A DNA stretch of 64,000 bases from contig WJXW01000008.1 in the NCBI GenBank assembly GCA_015832175.1, positions 1,922,001 to 1,986,000 on the forward strand, read 5' to 3'. The notes under the pieces are model-generated. The model was not told the origin of the DNA, did not search any database, and saw nothing but the letters and a program-made list of their open reading frames with translations. Of this stretch, positions 48,365 through 58,916 are shown one piece after another. The stretch comes from Paraphaeosphaeria minitans. Its lineage: Eukaryota > Ascomycota > Dothideomycetes > Pleosporales > Didymosphaeriaceae. The translations under genes and the position numbers were made by a program. Numbering within the stretch: the first letter of the stretch is position 1; every line of letters begins with the position of its first letter.

Positions 48365-48966
48365 ATTTCCGGGGGTGGGGGGAGTCGTAATCCGCACTGG
48401 CCAGGATGGGAGTAGGAGTATTCAGAGTATTCAGAGTATCCAGGGTATCCAGGGTATCCAGGGTCTGCGGCAAAGCACGTGACGAAGATTGACGCGACGC
48501 AGGACTATGAACTAGACCGCAGTTGGCGAGGATGCGCGTAAAAGGTGCGAGGCTGGCCGTTGGTGTCGTCCCTCTTGAGGCTGAGCTTTGCGGTGGATTG
48601 ACGGCTATCTACTGTGTAGGGACGAATAAGGTGAGGCGACAGGGCTGCGGGCTGCGGGCTGCGGGCGTAAAATTACACACCTTGAGGGAAAATGGGGCTA
48701 AACCCGTTACGTCTTGGCCTCTCCTTGCGCATCTCAATCGCACCCTCCTTTCGAAGTTTCCACCTTTCTCGCGCCTGCCTCTGGACCATCAATCGCACCT
48801 GCCTCTGGACCCCTCACTCGCACCTGCCTCCGGACCATCGCGCCTGCCTCGCCCCCACCATCGCGCCTTCTGTCTGCTGTTTCCCAACGGCGTCCACTCA
48901 CTTCCCATCCACAGCCTTCGCATTCCCGTATCCTCGCCCGCAGAATCTCCCAGCTAGACACACGCA
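48365..48966. promoter_or_regulatory. Divergent PLP1-VRG4 promoter region
   Basis: A 602-bp spacer between two start codons. Next to PLP1 is a 9-bp tandem repeat (48418-48462). Next to VRG4 is a CT-rich leader of about 200 bp with repeated CGCACCTGCCTCTGGACC-like segments. No gene is seen. Confidence 0.5.
48418..48462. repeat. 9-bp tandem repeat in the PLP1 upstream region
   Basis: Five units alternate between GAGTATTCA and GGGTATCCA, beginning about 55 bp upstream of the PLP1 start codon, so they may lie in its leader. Confidence 0.88.
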
Positions 48967-50246
48967 ATGGCCGACGATAAGAAGAACGACGAGTACATTG
49001 AGATGCCCTCCGTCAAGGAGTTTAGGGTACCTTCGCCCACCGTGCGCCCCTCGCAAAGGCCGTCTGCAGTTGCAGCTACCGAGAGCCCGCTGTTCGCCAT
49101 TCTCGCATACTGTGGCTCCTCCATCCTGATGACGACGACGAACAAATACGTGCTCTCCGGCGTCGACTTCAACCTGAACTTTTTCCTGCTCGCCATCCAG
49201 GTCCGTCTCGCACACTCGACTGGGAAGACACGTCGCTAACTCAGCCTAGTCCATCGTCTGTGTTGCCGTCATCTCCACGCTGAAGGCCTCGGGCACCATC
49301 ACATACCGCGACTTCAACAGCGACGAGGCCAAGAAATGTATGTCCCTCTAGCCCCACCGCCCCTTCCCGTCTCACGTATCCAGGGTTCCCCATCTCCCTC
49401 CTCCTCATTGGCATGATCTACACGAGCACCTGGGCGATCAAGTACCTGTCGATTCCCGTCTACACCATTTTCAAGAACTTGACCATCATCCTGATCGCAT
49501 ACGGAGAAGTGCTATGGTTCGGTGGCTCCGTGACCCCCATGGCTCTGGGCTCCTTCGGCTTGATGGTTCTCAGCTCCATCGTTGCCGCCTGGGCTGATAT
49601 CCAGCATGCCTTGACCAGCCACGAAGCCGCCGATGCTTCCAAGGACGCCGTCTCTACCCTCAATACCGGATACTTCTGGATGGCCCTCAACTGCTTTGCT
49701 TCTGCTGCCTACGTTCTCGGCATGAGGAAGCGCATAAAGCTCACCAACTTCAAGGACTTTGACAGTAAGCGGTTTCATTCTCACGTTGACCCACACCACT
49801 GACGATGCCTAGCCATGTACTACAACAATCTTCTCACTATTCCTATCCTCCTCGCTGCTTCGCTCCTCCTCGAAGACTGGTCCTCCGCCAATCTGGCCAA
49901 GTGCTTCCCACCTGAGCTGCGCAACCGTGTTATTTCTGTCATGGTCATCTCCGGCATGTGCTCCGTCTTCATCTCGTACACATCCGCCTGGTGTGTCCGC
50001 GTCACCTCCTCCACCACCTACTCTATGGTCGGCGCCCTCAACAAGCTCCCCATCGCCATCAGTGGCCTCGTTTTCTTTGACGCCCCTGTCTCCTTTGGCA
50101 GCGTTTCCGCCATCTTCATTGGATTCATCAGCGGCATCGTGTACGCCATCGCAAAGGTCCGCCAGAGCGGCAAGCCCAAGGAGGTTCTGCCCACGACCAA
50201 CGTGAGTGCTAGCACCGCAAGCATGCGAGACAGCTTCAAGTCCTAA
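48967..50246 (+). CDS. VRG4: GDP-mannose transporter
   Basis: Four exons (48967-49200, 49250-49337, 49384-49764, 49813-50246) give 378 aa, in the usual range for fungal GmtA/Vrg4. About ten membrane helices follow a 40-residue cytosolic N-terminus. The nucleotide-sugar signature GALNKLP occurs in [18 protein letters not shown], and the conserved [23 protein letters not shown] helix appears as [19 protein letters not shown]. Vrg4 exchanges cytosolic GDP-mannose for luminal GMP in the Golgi membrane and so feeds mannosylation of glycoproteins, cell-wall mannan and sphingolipids. Yeast Vrg4 is essential. The C-terminus is Ser/Lys-rich and cytosolic. The start has a GCAATGGC context. The splice sites are standard and the model closes in frame. 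Confidence 0.95.
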
Positions 50247-51174
50247 ATCATAATTTAGGCCCAGAAGTAAGCGCCGGGATATTTACCATACACAATTTAA
50301 TCGTCGCTTTCGACCGGACCTCTGTGCCCGGTGCGTTACTTCTTTGGCGACGTGGGATTGCATCCAACGTGAGCCCCCGGGCTTGATGCAGCTGATAGGC
50401 CAAGGATCGGACACCGCATGGCTCTGCTTGGGGTAGTACAGGCTACGGTGTCCATGCGAAGCCAGAATCACTTTAGTACCTTCTTGTATCATTCACGCTT
50501 TTGTCGCCTTATGTAGCCTTGGAACATATTTAGATTGGCTTGGCGTTCGTTTGGATCTTTTTTCAAGAGTTGTATGAAAGAGCATAGCCGGATGACCACG
50601 CTTGGGGAGAGTTCCCTAAGCTATGGCTTGCTTGTAAAACCAATCTATTTCTTCAGCATATACTCTACCTCTCGCGAATTTCCCTTTAGAAGTGGCTGAC
50701 ATTATAGACAAGGTTATTCTCCCTGGGCTAACGTAATGCCAGTGCAACCATGATCACCAACACACTACCTATCAAAACACCGTGCTTGAGCATTTCGAGC
50801 GCAGCGTTTTTTGGATCGTTAATGATGAGCCAGGCTTCTGTTCTTCTGCACGTCGTTGGTGACTGTCAGCAGGCGCTTCACAATTGCCACAATAAGAGCA
50901 ATCGACTGAAAGGATGCCTAACGCTATTCGCGGAAAACACTATAACAATTGCATTATGATTTCATTGACAAAGATGGAAGTAACCCGGACAAAGGAGAAC
51001 ATTCTCAAGTCACAATGCGCGTGGGGCCTGAAGCATATATGTTCCTCCTAGGCGTAGGAGAAGGGATCAGCAAGAACACCCGCGCACGAAGAAGTCAACC
51101 CTAAATTCCACGCCTACTTTTCGAAGAGGATATAACGATTGCGACATCACAGCAACACTACAAATATACTCACC
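50247..51174. promoter_or_regulatory. Spacer upstream of the basic hypothetical protein
   Basis: The 928-bp region between two plus-strand genes is comparatively AT-rich. The right side should hold the next promoter. No gene, RNA gene or repeat is recognised. Confidence 0.4.
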
Positions 51175-53025
51175 ATGGCAAACTTGGACATCAAAGTCGG
51201 CAGCCGGACCGCCGTAGAAGTCGCTTCCGACGCCGAAATGGAGCGCCAGCGGTGGGCCGACGAAGCCTCCAAGGGCGCAGAGGCCGAGCGCCCCATGCAG
51301 GGCGGCAGGCTGTACGACATCGTCGACCTGGTCAAGGAGATCAAGTACGATGGCGCTGAAAAAATCTCAGAGACGCAAAAGCAGGAGATTGCGGAGATCC
51401 AACTGGCGAAGCTGAACCGCGACTTCTACATCGATCCCGGGCGGCTGGCCATGATCGATGGAGGGGCGTGGAGGCCGGAGCAGCTCGCGCAGAGGAGCAG
51501 TTATCGGCCTGATCAGGACGGCCCGCTGAGCGTGCCGTATGCGTCTGAGATTGACACGCAGGCTTTCCTCGTCGCGGCTCTTGCGGCGGGCCGCCAGAAG
51601 GCTGAGCGGGCAAGGGAGGATAGCGCGAGGAAGATGGCCATCCGGGACTGTGAGATGTGCTTCAGGCAGCGGAGGAGGAATGATAGACGCCCGTGTGAGC
51701 AGCATCGCAACCGCAACTTAAACGACAACGTCATGACTTCCGTTCCGCTCTGCCCGCACATCGACATGCGGCTCTTCTGGCTCGCCGACGATGCGGCGAA
51801 CAAGAAAGATAGCTGGCGGCTCGACGTGTCAGATGTGCACCCTCATGATATCGATACCCACACAGCCTGCAAGTTCAAGTCTGTGGAGGACGCTCTGGAT
51901 GAGCTCGTCGGCCTGCTGGAGAAGAGCATGCAGCGCAGGAACCTACGGGCGTCTAATCTCTCCCGGGTTGTGCGACAGCTGCCTGCGGTGTGGGACTTGC
52001 TGATCCGGGATGAGAAGACGGGTGTTGTAGAAGTGACGCACACTACGCCGACGAACCTCCCACCGCCAGAGTACGACCCATACGGTGCCGGCGGCATTGT
52101 TCCGCTGATCGGGCAGTACACCGGTGTGCATCGGAGGGTGAGGGCGGAGGGCCACGAGCCAAAGAATGCTGGAGAGATGCAGAGGCGGAATGCGCGGCGG
52201 GCGAAGAGGGTGATGGGGACGCGGAGGAAGGGGAGGGTTGTGGTGTCGGAGTATCAGGACGCCGAGACCAGGCTTCCAGATAAGAAGACTGCTACTGCAA
52301 TGGCGTTGCTCAAGGAGAAGAAGACGGCGGAGCCGGAAAATAGATTCACGCTTAGCAAGAGCATCGCTAGGCCTACGAAGCGTGTCGAGGCTACTTCGCG
52401 TGCTGAGAAACCGGCTGAGCAGGCGACGGACGCGAAGTCTACGACTAAGAAGGCAGCGCCCAAGATGGACAGGCCGGAGACGCAGGCATCGTCGAAGAAG
52501 TCCAAAATGAGCGAGGAGATTATTTACGACAGCGATGAGGGTCTTTCGGACAACGAGGTGGCGGCTCCCACTGTGGACGCACCACCCAAGAACGAGTCTC
52601 TAAAGCGCAAGGTTTCAGACACTTCCCTCTCTTCTGATAGACATGCTGCTAAGAAGCGGAAGGAGATCCCTGAAGATGAGGTCACTCAACATCCTTTGCC
52701 AGAGACTAACGTCGCTACTCCGGAGCCTTCCGTGCCTGACAAGATTTCGTCTGCTAACTATAAAGAGCAGTCTACCTCGTCGAAGAAGCGCAAGGCTTCC
52801 CACTCGAGCGCCAGTGTCGTCGCCAAGAAGCGGAAGACTTCAATCGCTGAGGAGCAGATTGCACGTTCCCCCGAGCCCCGACAGCCTACATCAACGGATA
52901 CATCGTCAGCCACGCCTGTTACCGAGACGCTTTCTCGATCACCGACCCCGTTGTCCGTCAGCGACGCGGATGAGGGCGTCGAGAAGTCTTCGGGCCGTCG
53001 TAGGTTCAGTCAGCGTCCAGGATGA
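51175..53025 (+). CDS. Basic protein of unknown function with a Cys/His cluster
   Basis: A single-exon gene of 616 aa, chosen from the ATG in CACCATGG; an in-frame ATG lies 12 codons upstream. I do not recognise the family. The N-terminal half looks folded: LYDIVDLVKEIKYDG, LAKLNRDFYIDPGRLAMIDGG, then a cluster of CEMC, RRPCEQH and VPLCPH near residues 160-205 that could bind zinc. A helical region follows (FKSVEDALDELVGLLEKSM, LSRVVRQLPAVWDLLI). From about residue 320 the protein is basic and disordered, with several KKRK or AKKRK stretches that look like nuclear localisation signals, and many Ser-Pro sites. A nuclear role is inferred from composition only. Length and codon use argue for a real gene. 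Confidence 0.72.
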   Translation: MANLDIKVGSRTAVEVASDAEMERQRWADEASKGAEAERPMQGGRLYDIVDLVKEIKYDGAEKISETQKQEIAEIQLAKLNRDFYIDPGRLAMIDGGAWRPEQLAQRSSYRPDQDGPLSVPYASEIDTQAFLVAALAAGRQKAERAREDSARKMAIRDCEMCFRQRRRNDRRPCEQHRNRNLNDNVMTSVPLCPHIDMRLFWLADDAANKKDSWRLDVSDVHPHDIDTHTACKFKSVEDALDELVGLLEKSMQRRNLRASNLSRVVRQLPAVWDLLIRDEKTGVVEVTHTTPTNLPPPEYDPYGAGGIVPLIGQYTGVHRRVRAEGHEPKNAGEMQRRNARRAKRVMGTRRKGRVVVSEYQDAETRLPDKKTATAMALLKEKKTAEPENRFTLSKSIARPTKRVEATSRAEKPAEQATDAKSTTKKAAPKMDRPETQASSKKSKMSEEIIYDSDEGLSDNEVAAPTVDAPPKNESLKRKVSDTSLSSDRHAAKKRKEIPEDEVTQHPLPETNVATPEPSVPDKISSANYKEQSTSSKKRKASHSSASVVAKKRKTSIAEEQIARSPEPRQPTSTDTSSATPVTETLSRSPTPLSVSDADEGVEKSSGRRRFSQRPG

Positions 53026-53810
53026 GGTTGACTATGGGAGTGGCTGGGAGGGGTAGTGCATGCCATACTACCTTTAAAACCATCACCATCATCATCTTGT
53101 TGCGCAACAGAAAAATGGCATGCAGATGCCAGAACTACTTGATAGCAAATGTTACATACTCATTTCGCCTTGAGAGCTCTGGCCTATTCACCACTGAACT
53201 CTGCTTCTTCTGGTACTACGGTTTCCATCGCCACATGCAAGGAGATATCTTCAATGTAAATGAGTTCGATGGATGCAGGTTTGTTACATGTAGAAACCTT
53301 GTCTTCCCTGCGATTACTTGTTTGCTCCGCGCCTTCTCCTGTCCCAAACCCAACCACAATGTGTGGGGAGGATATTTTTAGAAGAGCTGCTATACGACAA
53401 GATAGGATCGCGCTCCTAGAATGTTTTCGGTTGGGTAGAGGGATCCTAACGGGGTTAGTGTTGGGCAGATAGGTATTAGGTACGGCCCCCACACCCAGCG
53501 CAGCTAGGTAACGTACAAAATCACGCTGCATGTGCGCCCTCCTAGCCTTAAGTAGTCACTCCGTCATCTCTGAATTTGATCAAAGCACGGATGGGTAATG
53601 ACACAGTCTAACGAGGAAAGTGTATAGCCAGAAAATTGTACAAGCGTTCATTCAGGGATAGATATCCAAATCATAGGTACCAAGCCAAGTCCTTCGAGGC
53701 CATGTAGAAATCTCATAGGTAGGGCAAATCCACAACGCCGCATAATCGTATGCGTATCCACAACTCCCAAGTCATGTTGTGTAATCCGTGCATCATAAGC
53801 GTGCCTTCTC
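53026..53810. other. Spacer between convergent genes
   Basis: The 785-bp interval between the end of the basic protein gene and the end of the small glycine-rich gene holds no supported feature. Confidence 0.45.
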
Positions 53811-54020
53811 TCAGCAGCCTCCTCCGCCGCCGCCTCCGCCGCCATCTCCACCGCTACATCCTCCTCCACCTCCACCTCCCCCATCACCGCCGCCCCAGAA
53901 GCCGGCACTCGCGCCGCTCGAAGCGCCATGGGAAGCGTATCCTCCTCCATGTCTCCGACCACGCCGCTGCCTCATTGGGGGCGGGTAGTCGGAGTACTGC
54001 TTTGAGGAGCCGCAGCCCAT
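53811..54020 (-). CDS. Small glycine/cysteine-rich peptide with a predicted lipid anchor
   Basis: A single-exon frame of 69 aa. It begins MGCGSSKQYSDYPPPMRQRR. Gly2 with Ser at position 6 fits the N-myristoylation consensus, and Cys3 beside it is a classic palmitoylation site, so a membrane-tethered peptide is predicted. A basic RRGRRHGG stretch follows, and then a tail of long glycine runs with three well-spaced residues: GFWGGGD, GGCSGGD and a final GGC before the stop. Nothing suggests an enzyme or a signal peptide. The GGA/GGC-rich tail is near-repetitive DNA, so a chance frame is possible, but the N-terminal signal is unusually good. I know of no assigned function. Confidence 0.5.
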   Translation of the reverse strand: MGCGSSKQYSDYPPPMRQRRGRRHGGGYASHGASSGASAGFWGGGDGGGGGGGGCSGGDGGGGGGGGGC

Positions 54021-54229
54021 GTCGTAGGTAACGTATGATTATCGGACTTCGAACCGAGGGGTTTAGTGTTATGCGTCGGCGTGACTTGAGCGTTGGTCAC
54101 GGGGACTGCCCGGGCGCCGAGTTCGTGGAAGTAAGGGGTAGGAGACGTAGAATCTGGGTTGTTATAGGTACTCCTGCACTGTGCCAAAGTATAGAAGACG
54201 AGTTGATAGATTTGCAAATGACCTTTTTT

Positions 54230-54294
54230 TCTTCTTCTTCTTCTTCTTCTTCTTCTTCTTCTTCTTCTTCTTCTTCTTCTTCTTTTCTTTCTTT
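54230..54294. repeat. (TTC)n trinucleotide microsatellite
   Basis: About 18 perfect CTT/TTC units followed by a TTTC run. On the minus strand this is a GAA repeat that reads as polyglutamate. Confidence 0.95.
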
Positions 54295-54708
54295 CGAGAC
54301 TTCAAGGTTCGAGTCTCGGTAGGTAGATACGGTAGGTAGGTATGTGATTTTGCGACTTTTACCTACAGCATGTGTGAAATTCGTGAGGTGGGAGTCTCGT
54401 GGATACGTTTCAATCTCCTCGATGCCACACACACCCCTAGGTATAGGTAGATATAACCCCCCGGTTTCCACCCCTGAAACGTTAGGTACGCCTCGTCCAA
54501 CATCATCAGGCCAACCTCAACGTCACTCGCGCTCGACTACTTCCGTTTTGGGTCACGAGGCACCAAGGCTGAGCGGTGGTCTGTGCATGGGCGGACCAGG
54601 GCTGAGCAGCGGGATCGGCGCGGTAGGGAGGGTGGATTGGGCATGTCGTGTGCTATCTTCGATCGAATACGAGGCACTGTTGACGGGGCAGAAGGCCGGT
54701 GGCTGTGC

Positions 54709-54729
54709 CGACCGACCGACCGACCGACC
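54709..54729. repeat. (CCGA)n tetranucleotide repeat
   Basis: Five CCGA units in tandem in an intergenic region. Confidence 0.85.
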
Positions 54730-55983
54730 AGCGACCGGATTAGGCGGTCCTCGTCGCCACTACCTACGCTAGGTAACGAAGTTCAAGTTGCAGGTCGAGG
54801 CGTGTTGTGGTAGAGCATTGCTATGGTATCTACCTACCGGGAATGGGCTGATTCGAGATGTTCTATTCTTATTTCGAATGAAGGTTTGATTTGGCGTTCT
54901 CGACATTAGCAAAGACGTCACTACACGCCGCTTGGGTGTGTTCAACAACGTCAACGAATCGACCCGTACCAACGATCTGCAATCATAAAGTGCAATCATA
55001 AAGCAAAGGGGATCTAGAACGGGCTTCTGGAACGGGCTTGATGGGACTGGATGCACTCTTAGGTTAGTGTTAGAGCAACACCAAGGCTACCAAAATCTTG
55101 CTATCCGCCAGCGAAGACGCGTATCATGTTACCTTGCTCTGTATTATGATTGCCCACCGTACATTTACAGTGTACATGACCTCCCCGTAAAGCAGAAGTG
55201 ACCCGTGCAGAATGCGAAGTTGTGGTTGCCAACTTCCTTCCATCCCGTCAAGCGCCACCCGCCACAGCATTCAGCCTCGCAGCAACTGCATGGATGCCTC
55301 AGGCACGGAAACAACCTACACACTTCGGCCACGACATGCATGTTCAGCTTTCCCGCATCCCGCGGCGGTCTACTAGGAGCGTGCAACCTCCGAGATCCTA
55401 AGTCCACGACACTTGGACCTCATTCTGTCCGGATAAACACCTTGTCTCCTTTAACGCCGCAAAACGTGAGACTAAGCGACGACGGTGGGTTTCCACTGGA
55501 GGGAGCGCTGGAGACATCGCAAAGGCGATCTCCATCCTACCTATATCGGACCTACAAGACCTTCAAAAAAACGAACGGGGCCCGCATCCGAGTACCAGAG
55601 CCTTTCTTTGTTCATCTGGTGAGATTAATACCCCATATATGTATATACACATCTACATGTTTACTTAGCATGCTACTCATCCAAATAACAGATATTTGTC
55701 TCCACAGATGCCATAACATAACACCTTCTCAACCAGAAAAAGTTTAACCACTTCCTATCTACGTGACATGCATGTAAAAAATACAGACTAATCGCTCATC
55801 GACGTTTCCCTCCCAAGTACAAAGCACGATAAAACATGCCGGGTGCCATCCACAGCCAAGCGAAGCTGCCACCTCCAAATCCTCGCAAGCCTCGATGAAG
55901 CCCGTAATTCGTTCGTCGTAGTCATGGAGGTAGGTAGATACGTGTTCGACCGCCTTGAACCGCGACTCTGAGCTGTTTACTTT

Positions 55984-56007
55984 ACCTACCTACCTACCTA
56001 CCTACCC
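55984..56007. repeat. (TACC)n tetranucleotide repeat
   Basis: Six perfect TACC units. The same TACC/GGTA motif is scattered singly through most spacers of the window. Confidence 0.9.
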
Positions 56008-56565
56008 ACGGTACTCGACCATGGGATATCCTGGTAGACTACACGTTTCACCCACCATCTCGACGGTGCTCCCCTCACCGCGGCCCCGGTCGTCGTATAC
56101 TCTTCCTTCCCGGATACTCCTCTGCAGCAGCAACAGCACTGGACCAGAATCTGGGTATGGTGTGTTGAACCCAGGATAGGCGGTACTTGTAGCACGCCCA
56201 CATCCACCCACCCCACCGCCGACAGCACAGAACAACAGCCGCACGCGTCAAACCATAGATGAAGTCGTGCAGTGGAGAACGGATATTAATTCGTCCTCTC
56301 CTCCGAAGGAACCGAGGAGAAAAAATACCTTTGGTAGGTAGGTGTGCAAGTAGGTACATCTACTTTGTTCCCACACACCCCCACCCCCCCCCCCCCAACG
56401 CACGCCCAAAACGCCATCCATGCCCCCCTCGCTATCATAACGTCATGAATCTCTCTGTGCCAGGCCCCTTTTCCGTCCACCTCTCTCAATCCAGACACGG
56501 CCTATGAACTTTTTAACTTCATTCACCGCCCCCCCCTCCTCCCTCCGGGACCCTGGATCCTCGTC

Positions 56566-58916
56566 TCACTTCCTCCTCCTCTTCGGACCCCGTCTTCTAC
56601 TCTCATCCTCGACCTCCTCCACCGTCGCACTCGCCGGACTCGTCGCACTGGAACTCACACTCTCCACCGAGCCGCCGGCATCCTTGACCCCCGAATGCCC
56701 ATTCCCACCCCCATCCGCCGCACCACCCCCATCTCCAAAATCAAACCCCTCACCGACAACATCGCCAACCCCGAAACCAGAATTATCCCCGGCGAGCTGG
56801 TAATTCAAGTCTGGGAGTGTCGGATCCTGCATCGACGCCGCATTGTCCCCCGTCGTCCCCGGAAAATAATCGTTATCCTGAACGAAGCTATCGAGATCGA
56901 GGTCGTACGCGCCGGGTTCCCCGAGTCCCGCGCCGCCAAAATACCCATTGCCGCTGTCCAGCCCCGGGATCTGGCCCGAGGGACTCAGCGGCTGGAGACG
57001 TTCCTGCAAGCTCTGCACACGGGAATTCTGTTCCTCGGAGACACGCTGCAGATACGCGAGCTGGGCTTCCGTCTCCTGCATCTGGCCGAGATTGGGCATG
57101 GGCGGTGGTTGCGGGTTGTTGAGGGCGTTGTTGGTGTTTGCGGCGAATGCACTGTTGGGGGACGCGGCGGAGGTGTTGTGTGCCATTAGAGAAAGGACTT
57201 CGTTGCGCTGCTGGGTGGTCAGGGGCGTGTGGCCATCCTGGTGCTGGTAGCTGTTCAGAGCTGCGGGCAGGTCGATTTGTGGGGCTTGGCTGAAGCCGCC
57301 GGCAGTCGCACTTGCGTTGGCGTTCTGGATTGCGGACATGATCTCGTGGTTCTCTGGTAGGGACATGGGTTCCTGGGACGGGGATGCACTCTCAACCTTC
57401 AGAGGCCCGCTAAACGGTGTTGTGGAATTTGTGGGTCTAGCGGACCGAGGCTGGGGCACGTTCGGCTGGAAATGGTTTGATCTTTCGTCTGGGGTAGCTA
57501 TCGGAGTGTTGGACGCAGTGCGGGCGGTAGGGCTACCAGTTTTTGCACGGGGCGAGAGTGATTCCACGTTCCTAGCGGGCGGCGCCGGAAGGAGTTTCAT
57601 GGGCGTTCTCTTTTGCAATTGTGGCGATTTGGCGACGGGAACTTCGGGGTAGTTTTCCATATCAACCACGCTGCCTTGCGGCTGCTGATTACCCATGGCA
57701 GAGCTGAACATATCCGCAATATTGATGTTGTTGGTATTGCCTTCGAGACTTCGGTTGTAGAAAGTCGCGAGGAAAGTAAGTATGGCGTTGATCGAATTCT
57801 CGTGGCGGTCGTGCAGTGTCTGGAATGCCGTTGCTTGTTGATAGAGCTGGTCGTTCTGCCTCCGTATCTGGCCCAAGACGTTCGATATGACCTTTTGCTG
57901 TTGCTGCAGCGTTCGCACCTCCGCGCGCAAGCTGTTGTACTCCGCTCGTGGTATCATTGCCATCCCCTCGTTGTTTCCTCGCACAGCAAGCTCCTCAACA
58001 TAGCCTCCTCCGCCCCCGTCCGGTGCGTATTTCCTTTCTTCGTCGCTATCACCTTTCGAATCGTCATCCCTCTTCCGTTTGGGGCCGCCGCCGGCGGGGG
58101 CGTTCTTGGGCTTCTGGATCAGCCAGAGCAGCTCCGGTCGCCCGCGTTTGAAATATCTGTTGAAATACTCGCTCGGCGCCTTTGCTTTCGTCTCGCTCGC
58201 CTTCATCGAGTTGTCGGAGAGGCCGACCTTCTTGTGGAAACCGTACATGTTCAGCTGCCGCACGAATGAGGCATAGTTGTTGTGTTTGAAAAGCTCTGGG
58301 ATAAGCGTTCGCGCGAACTCGTCCTCGTCAAGTACTGTGAACGAGTTGCCGTCGTCCGACCAGCGAATGAGATTTGTATTATTACCGTTGTCAAGGAAGC
58401 TAGCGCATGTTAGTCAAAAGTTTCCCCAAGCAAGCAGACAAGCAGAACATACCTGCTGAGTTTCTGGACAAACGGTGGTATCGTTTTCCTCTTCGCAGAC
58501 GCGTCCTTTTTAGCAATGGCGGCCTTCCGCTCCAGCTCCTCATCGTCGTCCGTATTTTCCCATGCATTCGGCTGATTTTGCTCGTTGAATCCCCACGGAC
58601 TGCGCCCTCTAGCCGCGAGTTGTTGGTTCTGATTCCGCCTGATTAATTGACCGGCACCCATATCTGCACCATCGTTTAGCCCATCTAGTGACACAACGCG
58701 GTTGTGCGTCGACGGCTGTTGGCCAAAGTTCGCGCCATAGCCTCCCCCAAGCTGGTCGTAGAACGCTCCATCGCCGAACCCGCCCATGTCCCCCGCTGCC
58801 GACGCAGGCTCCCAGTTGTTCATGTATGTGTCTGCTTCTGTCGCGCTAGGGTCTTGGAACGTATTCTGCGCGACTATGGGAGATGCGCCGGGCGCGCGTC
58901 GTTTGCGAGTCGTCAT
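56566..58916 (-). CDS. HSF1: Heat shock transcription factor HSF1
   Basis: Two exons (58916-58453 and 58399-56566) over a 53-nt intron give 765 aa. The N-terminal 145 residues are Gly/Asn/Gln-rich. The HSF DNA-binding domain (about 147-255) is intact: FVQKLSSFLDNGNNTNLIRWSDDGNSFTVLDEDEFARTLIPELFKHNNYASFVRQLNMYGFHKKV. Helix 3 is the RQLNMYGFHK segment. The intron cuts the domain just after QKLS. A basic KRKRDDD stretch is a likely nuclear signal. The heptad oligomerisation region follows (about 315-370, YNSLRAEVRTLQQQQKVISNVL). The long C-terminal half is Pro/Ser/Asn/Gln-rich and includes the putative activation region. The trimer binds nGAAn repeats and drives chaperone genes; it is essential in yeast. 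The first ATG of the frame is at 58916. Confidence 0.95.

Larger units (their letters stand above)
54021..56565. other. 2.5-kb spacer with microsatellites
   Basis: The largest gene-poor stretch of the window. It includes (TTC)n, (CCGA)n and (TACC)n repeats and a run of about eleven C residues near 56388. The longest open frame (55205-55747 plus, 180 codons) has no recognisable domain and weak start context. I see no RNA gene or transposon remnant. Confidence 0.45.

Noticed and set aside
54304..54320. B-box-like GGTTCGAGTCTCGG after the TTC repeat
   Set aside because: The flanking bases do not form a T-stem, and there is no A-box at the right distance because the upstream sequence is a microsatellite.
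55205..55747. 180-codon plus-strand frame in the 2.5-kb spacer
   Set aside because: It has no recognisable motif, its composition is like the surrounding non-coding DNA, and there is no supporting gene structure.
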